Of a DNA stretch of 49,985 bases, positions 7,037-16,483 are shown piece after piece. The notes under the pieces are model-generated. The model searched no databases, was not told where the DNA came from, and worked only from the letters and a program-made list of their open reading frames with translations. The first letter of the stretch is position 1; each line of letters starts with the position of its first letter. The DNA is taken from contig NZ_FOCZ01000027.1 in the NCBI RefSeq assembly GCF_900110245.1, positions 1 to 49,985 of the forward strand, in the 5' to 3' direction. This stretch comes from Niastella yeongjuensis (GTDB lineage Bacteria > Bacteroidota > Bacteroidia > Chitinophagales > Chitinophagaceae). The translations under genes were made by a program, and so were the position numbers.

Positions 7037-8737
7037 ATGCACAAGGAAAGAACATATCGCTGGGCCATTATGTGTAATGACTTCGAATTAGAAACCTGGG
7101 CTTATAACGCTATACAACAACTATTGCAGGAATCTCAACAAGAGTTTGTAGCTTTTATTGTTCCAAAGGACGTTCAGGCGCCCACGACCTCATTTGTAAA
7201 AAAACTCAGCCAGTATCCTTATAAACATTTATTGTTCCGCTTCCATAAAAGATTCTTCCTCTACAATGATGCCTATGTAAAAAAGCCCTTGACAGCATTG
7301 CTTGATCCCTCAAGATATCCGGTAATTGAATGCGTTACTACCCAAAAGAAATATTCAGAATACTTTTCGGACGAGGATATAACTACTATAAAGTCGTTAG
7401 AACTTGATTTTGTGGTGAAAATGGGGTTCGGTATAATCAGGGGCGAAATACTGAATTGCGCCCGGTATGGCATCTGGTCGTACCACCACGATGATGAACA
7501 GGTAATCCGGGGCGGACCGCCGGGCTTTTGGGAAATATACCATAACCATCTTCACCAGGGAGTTATACTTCAACGAATAGCTTCTAAGCTGGATGCAGGA
7601 AAATTGATAAAGAAAGCCCTTTTCCCGGTTTTTTCTCATTCCTATAATTATCACCTAAATCTTATAATGAATGAAAGTTCCTTTTTACTTAAAAAGGCTT
7701 TTATAGATCTAAAAACAAACCCTTCTTCATTTGACAACCTGCCTGATATTACAACTACAGCACCTATATATAAATTTCCAACCAATATTACATTTCTCCT
7801 TTTTGGCCTGAAACAATTAAAGCGAAAATTTGCTTTTCATTATGAGCAATTATTTAAAACGGAATTCTGGAAAACAGGGTTGTTGAAAAAAAATGTCGAT
7901 CCCATTTCAACTGGGCAGATCAATGAAAGTAATATTACCTGGGTAACCGCCAAAGACCGGCTGTCATACCTGGCAGATCCATTTGTTTACAGTTTGCAGG
8001 GAAAAGAGTATGTGCTGGCCGAGGAATATAGTTACAAGAAACAACAGGCACATATAACACGTTTCGCCGTTGATGCACCTGAAAAACAGGAAATATGCAT
8101 TGAAGAGCCTTTTCACTTGTCGTACCCTTACATCTTTGAAAATATCGATGGGGCTATCTACTGCCTGCCTGAAACTGCGAGTGACAACAGTGTACGTTTA
8201 TACCTTTTAGATCCAACGGCCAATACCTTCCTGTTTAAAAGACAGCTCTTACAAAACTTTCCCGCAATAGACCCCACGTTGTTTTACTTTAATAATACAT
8301 ACTGGCTGTTTTGCACCCGTGATGAAGAATGTTTTAATACCCATTTATACCTTTTTCATGCCGATACGTTAGATGGTCCTTTCCGGAGCCATCCTAAAAA
8401 TCCTATTGTTTCCGATATTCATTGCGCCAGGCCCGGCGGGGGGGTACTTGTCAGGAACGGCAAACTGATCCGGCCGGCCCAGGATTGTTCAAAAACCTAT
8501 GGGTGGAAACTGAAGTTCATGGAAGTAACTCAGCTTAGTACCACAGATTATGCAGAAAAAGAAATTTCGGAAATAACTCCTGAACAATTTAATCATGTCA
8601 GGGGGCTGCATAATATCTCAGTTAGTGACGCCCTTACTGTGATAGACGCCAAGTATTACCAATTCTCCCGGATAAATTTCATTAATATTCTTACCGCAAA
8701 ACTTAAAAAACTTCAAAGGAAGCTGTTTCGTAAATAG
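7037..8737 (+). CDS. formyltransferase-fold / GINT1-like two-domain protein
   Basis: The 566-residue cytoplasmic protein has two parts. Residues 1 to about 200 resemble the formyl_transferase fold: an RGGPPGFWEIYH segment after a His pair (SYHHDD, about residue 150), then LDAGKLI (about residue 185), like the H...RGG...DtG order of methionyl-tRNA or sugar N-formyltransferases. The usual Asn two residues before the His is not evident. Residues from about 300 resemble the N-terminal beta-propeller-like domain of glucosamine inositolphosphorylceramide transferase 1: HLSYPYIFE, YCLPETASDN, HPKNPIVSD, ARPGGG and RPAQDCSKTYGW. No classical glycosyltransferase motif is visible. With the upstream acyltransferase it suggests decoration of a surface sugar or sphingolipid-like head group; the substrate is unknown. 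Confidence 0.7.
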   Translation: MHKERTYRWAIMCNDFELETWAYNAIQQLLQESQQEFVAFIVPKDVQAPTTSFVKKLSQYPYKHLLFRFHKRFFLYNDAYVKKPLTALLDPSRYPVIECVTTQKKYSEYFSDEDITTIKSLELDFVVKMGFGIIRGEILNCARYGIWSYHHDDEQVIRGGPPGFWEIYHNHLHQGVILQRIASKLDAGKLIKKALFPVFSHSYNYHLNLIMNESSFLLKKAFIDLKTNPSSFDNLPDITTTAPIYKFPTNITFLLFGLKQLKRKFAFHYEQLFKTEFWKTGLLKKNVDPISTGQINESNITWVTAKDRLSYLADPFVYSLQGKEYVLAEEYSYKKQQAHITRFAVDAPEKQEICIEEPFHLSYPYIFENIDGAIYCLPETASDNSVRLYLLDPTANTFLFKRQLLQNFPAIDPTLFYFNNTYWLFCTRDEECFNTHLYLFHADTLDGPFRSHPKNPIVSDIHCARPGGGVLVRNGKLIRPAQDCSKTYGWKLKFMEVTQLSTTDYAEKEISEITPEQFNHVRGLHNISVSDALTVIDAKYYQFSRINFINILTAKLKKLQRKLFRK

Positions 8738-9075
8738 CTTACAGTCGTTAGTGCTGAGCAACCTCAACGTCCCGGTAAATTATCGGTGAGTTATCGGCCA
8801 AATGGTCGGTTATACAACCTTTTTGTTTGAATTTTACAATCTGATAAGAAATGATTCGTCTCCCCGTTTATAGGCAGGCGATTGGGTAGTATGGAATTTA
8901 TCATGTAACATTTCCGGGGACTTTGCTACAAACTGTTTTTTCTTTGCAACGATGTATGCGATTCTTGCCTCATATGTGCGCCATTGCCTGATTTCAGCTA
9001 TTTTTTAAAAAATATTGTATAGAAATAGGGGTGTCCATCATCCCCGTTGTCAAATATGCTCAAACCTCAATTTTT
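8738..9075. other. intergenic region upstream of the TonB receptor
   Basis: I see no gene in these 338 bases. A GTG at 9031 is in frame with the receptor, but an ATG at 9076 gives a shorter and more likely start. No textbook TAnnTTTG box or strong terminator was found. Confidence 0.5.
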
Positions 9076-11529
9076 ATGATTCGACAGTTGATGTGTTTTT
9101 CTTTTGTTCCGGTTTTTAAAAGTAATCAAAGCCATGGATTACTGAAATGGATTGTTGCACCATCAAATAAAGCCCTGCGCTTTTGTGTAACCTGTATGGT
9201 ATTGTTGTTTGCTATGGGCCCGTTACAGGCTCAAACTGGTAAATACACCATTAGCGGGTATGTTAAAGACGAAGGCAGTGGTGAAGTACTGATCAATGCA
9301 ACCGTTACCATGCAACCCGGCGGAGTGGCTGTAATAACCAATTCCTACGGTTATTACTCCGTAACCCTGCCAGGAGGTAAATATACCATGCTCATTACGT
9401 ATTCGGGCTATAAAACGATTCAAAAAGAAATTGAGCTGAAAGGCAATACAACCACGGATATTACCCTGGCTGCCGGTGGCAAGGATATGCAGGAAGTGGT
9501 GATCACCGGGGAAAGGAAATTACGCCGTACCAACACCGTAGGTATGGGTATTCAACAGCTGAGTGCCGCCCAGATAAAAAAGATCCCCGCCTTTATGGGC
9601 GAACCTGATGTAGTAAAAGCCCTGCTTACCCTGCCCGGTGTTACTACCGTAGGTGAAGGTTCTTCGGGGTTCAACGTGCGCGGTGGTAATGTCGATGAAA
9701 ACCTCATCATCATGGACGAAGCGCCGGTATACAACTCTTCGCACCTGTTGGGTTTCTTCTCTGTATTTAATCCTGATGCGGTGAAGAACGTGACCATGTA
9801 TAAAAGCGCTTTTCCTGCTGAATATGGCGGCCGTACCTCCTCTGTACTCGATATTCGCATGAAAGAAGGTAATAACCAGAAATATCATGTAAATGGTGGT
9901 ATCGGTAACGTGTTCAGCCGGCTGGCTGTGGAAGGTCCTATTCAAAAAGACAAGTCTTCTTTTGTGGTGGCTGCCCGTCGTTCGTACATCGATGTGCTGG
10001 CTAAACCTTTCCTGAAAGCAGAAGACCGCAACAGCACCATGTATTTTTATGACATAACTGCCAAATTGAATTATGAGCTGAACGAAAAGAATACCATTTA
10101 TCTCAGTGGTTATTTTGGTCAGGATGTATTTGGTTTTGGCGACCAGGTAAAATTCAAATGGGGCAATACCACCGGTACATTCCGCTGGAACCACCTGTTT
10201 AACCGCAAATTATTCCTGAATACAAGTATCTATTATTCTAAATACAATTACAGCCTGGCGTTTAAATCTGATGATGATGTGCAACAGGGGTACGACTGGA
10301 CCTCAGACATTCAAACCTATGGCGTAAAACCTTCGCTTACCTGGTTTGCCAGCAATAAGCATACGATCAAAACAGGGGTGAACGCCATCTATTATAATTT
10401 CTACCCTGGTAAAGGCGAGGCCAGCAGTGAAGGTGCCAAAAGCCAGATCATTCTCGATCGCCGCTATGGTGCAGAAACCGCCGCTTTCCTGGAAGATACC
10501 TGGAAGTTGAATCCTCAATGGCAAATACAGGCCGGGGTGCGACTGAACCGCTATGCTTACCTGGGCAACACCACCGTATATCATTTCAGGGATACCACGC
10601 CCAACGTGCGCAAGCCGCTCGACTATGCTGAAAAAGTAACCAGCAAAAAAGCGGTTAACGACTGGGTATTCTTTGAGCCCCGTTTATCATTGCGCTATGA
10701 GTTAAAGAAAAATACTTTCTTCAAGGTTGGTTATAGCCGCACTACCCAGTACTTACACCTGTTGAGCAACACGGCTTCACCAACTCCGGTTGACTTATAC
10801 TTCCCCAGCACCAACAACATAAAACCATCATTGACCGATCAGTACTCTGTTGGTTTTGTTACGCTGCCCACTGGTTTGCCGGTAGAGATCTCTGTGGAAA
10901 CTTTCTACAAAAAGATGGATGACCTGCTGGATTATATCGACAATGCCAACCTCAACCTGAACCAGGTGGTAGAAGCCGACCTGCTTACCGGTAAGGGAAA
11001 ATCTTATGGGGTAGAAGTGGAAGTGAAAAAGGAAACCGGCAAATGGCAGGGTTGGGTGAATTATACCTTGTCAAGATCATTGCGTCAAACGCCGGGCATC
11101 AGCAATAATGACTGGTACCTGAGCCGCTTCGACCGTACACACGTGGTCAACAGCTGCGTAATGTATAACAGAAGTGAAAAATGGCAATTCTCGGCCAACT
11201 TTACCTTCGGTTCCGGTACACCTTCTACCTTCCCCGATTCGAAGTTAGATATTCAGGGTCTGCCTATTCCTTACAACAGTACCAATAAACGCAACGATTT
11301 CAGATTGCCAGCTTATCACCGCCTGGATGTATCGGCTATCATGCAGGGGCACCAGGGTAAAAAAATGAAGCAGGAGTGGGTATTTGGTATTTATAACGTA
11401 TACGCGCATAAGAATGCCTATAGCATCTATTTCCAGCAAAACCAGGATGAACCAGAAAAGAAAGAAGCGATCCGCCTGTCGATCATCGGCTCACTGATAC
11501 CATCTGTAACCTGGAATTTCAAATTCTAA
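9076..11529 (+). CDS. TonB-dependent outer-membrane receptor with carboxypeptidase-regulatory-like N-domain
   Basis: This outer-membrane barrel probably imports a substrate using energy passed by TonB. An ATG at 9076 or 9091 precedes a positively charged stretch and a hydrophobic signal segment ending FAMGPLQAQ. A CarboxypepD_reg-like domain follows (TISGYVKDEGSGEVLINATV to DITLAAGG), with QEVVITGERK leading into the plug domain (VRGGNVDENLIIMDEAPVYN, then YKSAFPAEYGGRTSSVLDIR). The rest is beta-barrel sequence ending in the aromatic SVTWNFKF, typical for outer-membrane insertion. Length is about 817-832 residues. The stop overlaps the next ATG by one base, coupling it to the DUF4249 lipoprotein. 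The cargo cannot be read from sequence. The frame is also open to a GTG at 9031, which is less likely. Confidence 0.92.
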   Translation: MIRQLMCFSFVPVFKSNQSHGLLKWIVAPSNKALRFCVTCMVLLFAMGPLQAQTGKYTISGYVKDEGSGEVLINATVTMQPGGVAVITNSYGYYSVTLPGGKYTMLITYSGYKTIQKEIELKGNTTTDITLAAGGKDMQEVVITGERKLRRTNTVGMGIQQLSAAQIKKIPAFMGEPDVVKALLTLPGVTTVGEGSSGFNVRGGNVDENLIIMDEAPVYNSSHLLGFFSVFNPDAVKNVTMYKSAFPAEYGGRTSSVLDIRMKEGNNQKYHVNGGIGNVFSRLAVEGPIQKDKSSFVVAARRSYIDVLAKPFLKAEDRNSTMYFYDITAKLNYELNEKNTIYLSGYFGQDVFGFGDQVKFKWGNTTGTFRWNHLFNRKLFLNTSIYYSKYNYSLAFKSDDDVQQGYDWTSDIQTYGVKPSLTWFASNKHTIKTGVNAIYYNFYPGKGEASSEGAKSQIILDRRYGAETAAFLEDTWKLNPQWQIQAGVRLNRYAYLGNTTVYHFRDTTPNVRKPLDYAEKVTSKKAVNDWVFFEPRLSLRYELKKNTFFKVGYSRTTQYLHLLSNTASPTPVDLYFPSTNNIKPSLTDQYSVGFVTLPTGLPVEISVETFYKKMDDLLDYIDNANLNLNQVVEADLLTGKGKSYGVEVEVKKETGKWQGWVNYTLSRSLRQTPGISNNDWYLSRFDRTHVVNSCVMYNRSEKWQFSANFTFGSGTPSTFPDSKLDIQGLPIPYNSTNKRNDFRLPAYHRLDVSAIMQGHQGKKMKQEWVFGIYNVYAHKNAYSIYFQQNQDEPEKKEAIRLSIIGSLIPSVTWNFKF

Positions 11530-12431
11530 TGCGTTCATTCTTAAAAAATAATAAGATGCGAAACAAAGCAATCAAATATATTTCTGTTGTTCTTTTAGGT
11601 GCTTCTTTAACTGCCTGTGAACGGGTGATCGATCTCGATCTGCCGGATGGAAGCGGCTTCCCGTATGTCGATGCCTGGATCACCGATCAACCCCGCGTGC
11701 AAACCATCAAGCTTTTAAAAGCTACCGAATATATGAGCCAGACTGCGCCTGAAGCCATCGGTGACGCGCAGATCACGGTAACGGATGTTACGGCCGGTAA
11801 GTCGTACCCATTCACCTTTCAAAATGGGGCTTACAATTATGATGCTACTTCAACCCCCATTGGTGTGGTAGGCCATACTTATAAATTAAATATTAACTGG
11901 AACGGCGAGCAGTTTGAAGCAACCGACGAACTAAAGCGCTCTTCCATCATCGATTCGCTTACTTCTGAATTCAAAAAAGCAGACGGAGAAGATAAAGAAG
12001 GTTATTATGTAAAACTGTATGCGCATGACCCAACTGGTGGAATTGATTTTACCTGGATCCGTACTTATCGCAATGGCGAATTGAACTACCATGTAGGCGA
12101 AATGCTCAGTGCTGATGGCGCCTTTGGCAATGGCGATGATAACCTGTCCGACGGCTTTGCATTTATACCGCCTTTCCGCGATGGCGTTACCTCTGGTGAA
12201 AAGCCTTACGAAAAAGGAGATGTAGTTGAAGTATTGTTCCGCTCCATGTCAAAACCTTCGTATGATTTCATGCAACAGGTACAGGCACAGTTAACCAACG
12301 ATGGGTTATTCGGTAAAGTATTAACTAATGTGCCCGCAAACGTGGTGAACCAGCAATCAACCAGCAAAACAAAGATCTACGGTTGGTTTGGTACGGTGGC
12401 GGAGGTTTCGGCCAGTAAGAAAGTAGAGTAG
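11529..12431 (+). CDS. DUF4249 family lipoprotein
   Basis: A 300-residue lipoprotein, or about 290 if the in-frame ATG at 11556 is used. A charged start and hydrophobic core end in LGASLTACERVIDLDLP, where the Cys is the lipidation site. The body contains DUF4249 features: PYVDAWITDQPRVQTIKLLK at the start, TYKLNINWNGEQFEATD in the middle, and a C-terminal region of beta strands ending WFGTVAEVSA. DUF4249 proteins usually lie directly behind TonB receptors and are thought to be surface or periplasmic partners, by analogy to SusD. The one-base overlap (TAATG) with the receptor indicates translational coupling. A strong terminator follows at 12471-12511. Confidence 0.88.
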   Translation: MRSFLKNNKMRNKAIKYISVVLLGASLTACERVIDLDLPDGSGFPYVDAWITDQPRVQTIKLLKATEYMSQTAPEAIGDAQITVTDVTAGKSYPFTFQNGAYNYDATSTPIGVVGHTYKLNINWNGEQFEATDELKRSSIIDSLTSEFKKADGEDKEGYYVKLYAHDPTGGIDFTWIRTYRNGELNYHVGEMLSADGAFGNGDDNLSDGFAFIPPFRDGVTSGEKPYEKGDVVEVLFRSMSKPSYDFMQQVQAQLTNDGLFGKVLTNVPANVVNQQSTSKTKIYGWFGTVAEVSASKKVE

Positions 12432-12441
12432 GGCTGAAAGC

Positions 12442-12570
12442 GTTGATAAAGTTAACAAGTTGACAAGTTTAAAAGGCGGGCTTCCGATAGATGGGAAGGC
12501 CGCCTTTTTTATTATTCACCATATAAACCTGTTAACCGCATCAACCTGTCAACCCTATCAACATATCAAC
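12442..12570. repeat. short tandem repeats flanking a terminator in inverted orientation
   Basis: The left part (12442-12469) repeats GTTGAYAA/GTTAACAAGTTGACAAG. The right part (12527-12570) repeats its complement (CAACCTGTCAACCCTATCAAC). The terminator at 12471-12511 sits near the left arm. The arms could pair imperfectly around it. Confidence 0.55.
12471..12511 (+). terminator. Rho-independent terminator of the TonB receptor/DUF4249 unit
   Basis: AAAAGGCGG (12471-12479) plus CTTCC pairs with GGAAG plus CCGCCTTTT (12500-12508), followed by more T bases. The stem of 14 pairs has one mismatch. Confidence 0.88.
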
Positions 12571-12663
12571 TATTATCCCTATCTTACGATGCGAATTACT
12601 TACAGCCAGGATTAGGCTTCCCTTAGATCCCATCAGTAGCAACCAAAAACTAAATCTTTATTC

Positions 12664-14202
12664 ATGAAACAGGTTGCCGAATTCTTTAGAAAATTATTTG
12701 ATTATTCCGACTGGCCGCCGCGCTGGCATTGTGGTAAATGGAGTGAGTTTCACGGGTGGTTGTACATCGTCAGTGATCTGATGGTGTGGAGCGCCTACTT
12801 TGCTATTCCATTTATAATTATCCGGTATATTTCCAAAAAACACGATGCCCGTTTTATCAGGCTGTACTTTTTATTTGCGGGTTTTATTCTTGCCTGTGGC
12901 GCAACCCATTTTTTTGATGCGGTTACTTTCTGGTATCCGGTATACCGCTTGAATGCCCTGGTACGGGCCATTACCGGTATTTTAAGCTGGACAACCGTTA
13001 TCTGCATTATCAGGGTATTACCGCTGGCCAATAATTTACGTACCTCGGCCGACCTGGAAGCGGAGGTGGAACAACGTAAGAAGGCAGAGGAAAAATTCCG
13101 TAACCTGTTGGAATTGGCACCAGATTCCATTGTGATAATGAATGAGGAATGGGGTATTCAGCTGGTAAACGCGCAGGCGGTGAGCCTGTTCGGTTATACC
13201 CGCTCAGAAATGATTGGCAAAAGGGTCCGTATGCTGATGCCCCTCGATTTTGTGGATGTTAAACTATTGCAAACGCCCGGCAACCGGATTACCGTAAGGG
13301 AAGAACTGATGGGTACCCGTAAAGACGGAACGCAGTTTCCGGTTGAGATAAGCCTGGCACCCCTTGTAACGGAAGAAGGCCTGTTGATGGCAGCGGTTAT
13401 CCGGGATATTTCTGAAAAAAAGCTGATGGAAAAAGCCATCCGCGAGGCCAATATTACCCTGGAGAAGAAAGTGCAGCAACGTACCGCTGAACTGGAACGT
13501 AAAAACAAAGAGCTGGAACAGTTTGCGTATGTAGCCTCGCACGATCTGCAGGAGCCGCTGCAAACAACCTCGGGTTTTGTTCAGTTATTACGCAAACAAT
13601 ACCAGGGCCAGCTCGACGAGCGGGCCGATCAATATATTGATTACGTAGTGCAGGCTTCGGGCAGAATGAAAACCCTCATCAAAGACCTGCTCGACTACAG
13701 CCGCATTGGCCGCGGCAACCAAAGCCACCAGGTTGATTGCAACGCAATCATTAAAGAGGTGCTGGCCGATCTGCATACCATGATTGCCGATAACGATGTG
13801 TTGATCAATGCCGGACAATTACCGGTGTTAAGCAGCGCATATCCTACCGAGCTAAAGTCGCTTTTTCAAAACCTGGTGATCAATTCCATCAAATTCAGAA
13901 AGCCGGGCATAAGACCGGTCTTACACATTGAAGCGTTTCAAACCAACGGTTACTGGCAGTTCTCCGTACATGATAACGGCATTGGTATCGAAGAACAATA
14001 CCAGGATAAGATCTTTATCATCTTTCAACGGTTACATACCCGGTCGAAGTACGAAGGGTCGGGGATAGGGCTGGCGCATTGTAAAAAAATTGCAGAATTG
14101 CATGGTGGTAAGATCTGGGTTCAGTCAGAACCTGGTGTGGGAAGCACATTTTATTTCACCATTGCTGAAGTTGTAAGTGATCCTGTTGTTAAATCGCTTT
14201 AG
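12664..14202 (+). CDS. sensor histidine kinase with ethylene-receptor-like membrane domain
   Basis: This membrane kinase has 512 residues. Its first ~115 hold three membrane helices with the copper/ethylene-site pattern of plant ETR1: D38 and Y45 (in SDLMVWSAYF), I75, C78 and H82 (in FILACGATHFFD). The spacings are identical to ETR1 D25, Y32, I62, C65 and H69. A PAS domain follows (about 140-255; LELAPDSIVIMNEEWGIQLV), then a coiled coil (about 255-285). The HisKA domain has phospho-accepting H293 in ASHDLQEPL. The ATPase domain has N-box LFQNLVINSIKFR (about 400) and G-boxes DNGIGIEE and GSGIGLAHC. No receiver is attached; the stand-alone receiver 157 bases downstream is a likely partner. 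What the membrane domain senses is not known from sequence. Confidence 0.9.
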   Translation: MKQVAEFFRKLFDYSDWPPRWHCGKWSEFHGWLYIVSDLMVWSAYFAIPFIIIRYISKKHDARFIRLYFLFAGFILACGATHFFDAVTFWYPVYRLNALVRAITGILSWTTVICIIRVLPLANNLRTSADLEAEVEQRKKAEEKFRNLLELAPDSIVIMNEEWGIQLVNAQAVSLFGYTRSEMIGKRVRMLMPLDFVDVKLLQTPGNRITVREELMGTRKDGTQFPVEISLAPLVTEEGLLMAAVIRDISEKKLMEKAIREANITLEKKVQQRTAELERKNKELEQFAYVASHDLQEPLQTTSGFVQLLRKQYQGQLDERADQYIDYVVQASGRMKTLIKDLLDYSRIGRGNQSHQVDCNAIIKEVLADLHTMIADNDVLINAGQLPVLSSAYPTELKSLFQNLVINSIKFRKPGIRPVLHIEAFQTNGYWQFSVHDNGIGIEEQYQDKIFIIFQRLHTRSKYEGSGIGLAHCKKIAELHGGKIWVQSEPGVGSTFYFTIAEVVSDPVVKSL

Positions 14203-14359
14203 TATTCCTAACGCATAGGAGAAAACGTATAAGATATAAATTAATTAGATTTTAATTCGGGTTAAAATTCTATCTTTAGTGCGTCCGCTGTTGAAACCAT
14301 AAACCCATCCAAACACCCCTCACATCGAATAATTAACCTATTTTGAAACCATCTTTGTT

Positions 14360-14791
14360 ATGAAGATGAAACTGAATTGTATTTTACTGGTTGATGATGA
14401 TGAACCCACTAACTTTTTAAACAAGCTGGCGGTGGAGGAATTGGAATGTACCGAGCACATCAGGATCATTCCGGGTGCCCGTGAAGCATTGGATTATTTA
14501 ACCTGTGCTGGTCAACCGGCTCCGTTAAACCAGGATTGCCCGGCACCCGAAATTATTTTTCTCGATATCAATATGCCGGCTATGGACGGCTGGGAGTTTT
14601 TGCAGAAATATGAAACCCTGCCTGCGGCACATAAAAGCAGTATCATTGTGGTGATGTTAACTACCTCCTTTAATCCTGAGGATGAGTTGAAAGCCCGCAA
14701 TATTCAATCGGTAACGGAGTTTCGCAATAAACCATTAACGCCTGACTTGTTGCAGGATATTTTACAGAAGTACTTTCCTGATAAATATTAA
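14360..14791 (+). CDS. single-domain response regulator (CheY-like receiver)
   Basis: A 143-residue receiver with no output domain. The acidic pocket is LVDDDEP at the start, the phospho-acceptor is D69 in IIFLDINMPAMDGWEFL, the switch Thr lies in MLTTSFN and the conserved Lys is K124 in FRNKPL. It belongs to the small receivers that commonly sit behind PAS or phytochrome-type kinases and relay phosphate by protein contact. It follows the ethylene-receptor-like kinase on the same strand. Its stop codon overlaps the stop of the convergent kinase gene by four bases. Confidence 0.88.
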   Translation: MKMKLNCILLVDDDEPTNFLNKLAVEELECTEHIRIIPGAREALDYLTCAGQPAPLNQDCPAPEIIFLDINMPAMDGWEFLQKYETLPAAHKSSIIVVMLTTSFNPEDELKARNIQSVTEFRNKPLTPDLLQDILQKYFPDKY

Positions 14792-16278
14792 CCTGGTATT
14801 TCAATCTTTAAAACGCAACCTTTTCCCGGTGAACTGATGATCTCCATTTTGCCATTCTGCATTTCAACGCGGCTGATGATATTGTTCAACCCAATACCCC
14901 GGTTTTTTTTACGGGTATCGAACCCAACACCATTGTCTTTGATATTCAAGTGAAGCCAGTTGCGCATGGTCTTTAATTCTATCAATGCCTCCGTGGCGCC
15001 TGAATGTTTTAAGATGTTGTTCAACTGCTCCTGTACTATCCGGTACATAATGAGCTTTTTGTTGTTCGACATATCTTCAATATGGTGATCGGTAGCTTTT
15101 ATTTTTATTTTTAGTTCATTGGAGATCGTTATGTTCTCTATCAGTTCCAGTAAAGCTTCTTTCAGGCCAATATCGCCCAGGGAGGGCGGTACCAGTGTTT
15201 TTGACAGGATGCGGATCTCGTTAATGGCCTTGGAAATATTTTCGTAGCTCTTGCTCAGTAATTCCTTCCGGTGGTCTTCTTCATTCAACGCCATGTCAAC
15301 ACAGAGTTTGGCAGTAGCCAGTATCTGGTTGATGTTGTCGTGCAGTTCACGGCCAATTTCCCGGCGTTCCTGTTCCTGGGTTTGAATGGTCACCTGCGTG
15401 ATCAGCTTCTGGGTTTCTATCTGGTTACGCACCAGTTCTTCCTGCATTTTCTTACGCTCGGTTATATCCATCATGGCGCCCAGGATGCGATAAGGTTTGT
15501 TGTGTTCGGTCTTTAAGATATACCCCCGGTCGTACACAGATTTGTAAACGCCGTTGGCCGATTTATACCGGTATTCTTCCTGCCAGTGGTCGCGGCCTTC
15601 CCGCATACAATCATCGATGGTTTGCAGAACGCGTTCGCGGTCATCAGGATGAATATTCTGTTGATGCCATTCAATATTATTTTGAACGTCGGTTGCAACA
15701 AAACCAAAGATGGAAGAAATGCCTTCATTCCAAAGCACATCGTTGGTACGAAGGTCCCAGTCCCAAATGGTATCGCTGGTAGCTTTGATGAGGGTGTTGT
15801 ACCGTTCAAAATTCTCCACTACTTTTTGCAGGATCTTTTTACGTTCAATGCTGTATTGAATGGATTTGGTAAGTACTTTTTCGTCCAGTTCATCTTTCAT
15901 CAGGTAATCCTGAGCGCCCAGCGAAATGGTGTGTAAGGCAACCTGTTTGTCTAATAAACCCGATAAAACGATAATGGGTATATGCCGGGCTTCCGCATTC
16001 AACCGTTCAAAGGAATTGATGCCATCACTATCGGGCAAACTCAAGTCAAGAAAAATGAGATCGGGCTGGTGTTCACGTATCAATTGAATGGCTTCTCCGA
16101 GTCGTTCGGCCCGGAATATATTGTTAGTGGGAAGTTTGCTTAACTTCAGGTACTCACAAAAAAGAACAAAATCAGTCTCATTGTCTTCTACCACCAATAT
16201 GTTTAAGGGATGGGACGCTGCGAGCATAGCATTGTATTGAGTAGTGGATGTTTGTACTACCCCAGAGCTTTTAACCAT
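14788..16278 (-). CDS. receiver-PAS-HisKA_3 hybrid histidine kinase (NarX/DesK-type)
   Basis: This cytoplasmic kinase of 496 residues has its receiver at the N-terminus (about 24-145; D78 in DLIFLDLSLPDSDG). A PAS domain with its PAC tail follows (about 160-275; DTIWDWDLRTNDVLWNEG, ILGAMMDITERKK). A HisKA_3 dimerisation domain has H313 in REIGRELHDNINQIL, and the ATPase domain ends the protein (N-box EQLNNILKHSG; G-boxes DNGVGFD and RGIGLNNI). With no membrane helix, its input is probably phosphate on the receiver plus a PAS ligand. It converges on the stand-alone receiver with stop codons sharing four bases (14788-14791), so transcription of either could run into the other; no terminator lies between them. 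Confidence 0.88.
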   Translation of the reverse strand: MVKSSGVVQTSTTQYNAMLAASHPLNILVVEDNETDFVLFCEYLKLSKLPTNNIFRAERLGEAIQLIREHQPDLIFLDLSLPDSDGINSFERLNAEARHIPIIVLSGLLDKQVALHTISLGAQDYLMKDELDEKVLTKSIQYSIERKKILQKVVENFERYNTLIKATSDTIWDWDLRTNDVLWNEGISSIFGFVATDVQNNIEWHQQNIHPDDRERVLQTIDDCMREGRDHWQEEYRYKSANGVYKSVYDRGYILKTEHNKPYRILGAMMDITERKKMQEELVRNQIETQKLITQVTIQTQEQERREIGRELHDNINQILATAKLCVDMALNEEDHRKELLSKSYENISKAINEIRILSKTLVPPSLGDIGLKEALLELIENITISNELKIKIKATDHHIEDMSNNKKLIMYRIVQEQLNNILKHSGATEALIELKTMRNWLHLNIKDNGVGFDTRKKNRGIGLNNIISRVEMQNGKMEIISSPGKGCVLKIEIPG

Positions 16279-16483
16279 GTAATTGTGTTAGTGAACCTTT
16301 ACTATAACCGCATTATGGCCGGCAATAATAAAATCATTCACCGTGCTACCTGTAACCGGGTGTAATCTACTCCTTTTGTGCAAATAATTTTGCATTATAG
16401 GTTCCAAATAATAAAGGAAACTACTTACCTATGTGGAAAATAGATAATCTGTTTGTGTTGTAATTACGTGGTATACCCGCTTT

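Noticed and set aside
9520..10194. 224-codon frame on the minus strand
   Set aside because: It is antisense to the TonB receptor plug, has no recognisable motif and is explained by codon bias.
15586..15936. 116-codon frame on the plus strand
   Set aside because: It is antisense to the hybrid kinase PAS domain, with no start context or similarity.
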